Source of the DNA: Flavobacteriaceae bacterium TMED48
GTDB lineage: Bacteria > Bacteroidota > Bacteroidia > Flavobacteriales > Flavobacteriaceae
Length of the DNA stretch: 5,485 nucleotides
Direction: 5' to 3'
NCBI GenBank assembly: GCA_002167945.1
Contig: NHDB01000017.1
Coordinates: 21,093-26,577 of the forward strand
Shown here: positions 5,370-5,485 of the stretch, piece after piece
Position numbering within the stretch: position 1 is the first letter of the stretch
How the letters are laid out: every line of letters begins with the position of its first letter
Position numbers and translations under genes: made by a program
The notes under the pieces: generated by a model
Seen by the model: only the letters and a program-made list of their open reading frames with translations
Databases searched by the model: none
Told to the model about the DNA's origin: nothing

Positions 5370-5485
5370 ATGAAAAATATATTTACTTCTTTACTGTTTT
5401 TTGTTTCAATTGTAGTGTTTTCACAAAATACGGGTACTTTAAACGGCCGTATTGTCGATGCACAAAATGAATTTCCTCTTGAAGG
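5370..5485 (+). CDS. exported protein with carboxypeptidase-regulatory-like start, probably a TonB-dependent receptor (5' fragment)
   Basis: The gene opens at ATG 5370 and runs off the end of the window with 38 complete codons and no stop. Residues 1-18 are a signal peptide (basic start, hydrophobic core, VVFSQ end; cleavage after about 18). The mature part begins with GTLNGRIVDAQ (22-32) followed by PLE at 36-38, the first strand and turn of a carboxypeptidase-D-regulatory-like domain (PF13715/PF13620 type). In flavobacteria this domain most often heads TonB-dependent receptors, as it does in the 1163 gene, but it also occurs in other secreted proteins. It is divergent from the Rieske gene across 84 bases. 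The receptor call is inference from the N-terminus only. Confidence 0.72.
   Translation, partial: MKNIFTSLLFFVSIVVFSQNTGTLNGRIVDAQNEFPLE

Noticed and set aside
1..5485. CRISPR arrays, insertion sequences, tRNA or rRNA genes, phage genes
   Set aside because: No spaced direct repeats, transposase-like frames, terminal inverted repeats or recognisable RNA gene sequences were seen; nearly all of the window is accounted for by ordinary envelope genes.

Overview
The window looks like chromosome from an AT-rich member of the Bacteroidota, most likely a flavobacterium. The support is direct: secreted proteins with 'GQ'/'FAQ'/'FSQ' signal-peptide ends, lipoproteins whose cysteine is followed by an acidic stretch, a TonB-dependent receptor with an N-terminal carboxypeptidase-regulatory-like domain, no Shine-Dalgarno sequences but A/T-rich leaders, and several matches to the Bacteroidota -7 promoter element TAnnTTTG.

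Layout. 1-195 is the 3' end of a DUF1080 (3-keto-disaccharide hydrolase-like) gene; it has no start codon inside the window. Two bases later a GTG-started gene (198-533) encodes a small His-rich, membrane-anchored protein. Next comes a short gap (534-607) holding a clear intrinsic terminator (554-584), with a candidate promoter just upstream (502-532) and a possible competing hairpin (543-564). A tight same-strand run follows: a surface-type lipoprotein (608-1156), a ZnuD-like TonB-dependent receptor (1163-3580), a YhhN/TMEM86-family membrane protein (3599-4288) and an unrecognised exported protein with a highly charged C-terminus (4291-4848). Gaps inside this run are 6, 18 and 2 bases. A Rieske [2Fe-2S] lipoprotein gene (4845-5285, minus strand) meets the run tail to tail with a 4-base overlap. 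After an 84-base divergent spacer a second secreted protein with a carboxypeptidase-regulatory-like start, probably another TonB-dependent receptor, begins at 5370 and runs off the window.

How the genes may work together. The core is the trio His-rich protein, acidic surface lipoprotein and ZnuD-like receptor. From family resemblance I infer an outer-membrane uptake module for a transition metal, probably zinc: the lipoprotein would act as surface partner, the receptor as TonB-driven pore, and the His-rich protein as a metal-handling factor on the periplasmic side. The metal and the roles of the two small proteins are inference. The YhhN protein and the 4291-4848 protein appear to be co-transcribed, but their link to metal uptake is unknown. 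The terminator between the His-rich gene and the rest of the module, 23 bases before the lipoprotein start, is the most interesting regulatory feature: it may be a leader attenuator that sets how much lipoprotein and receptor are made.
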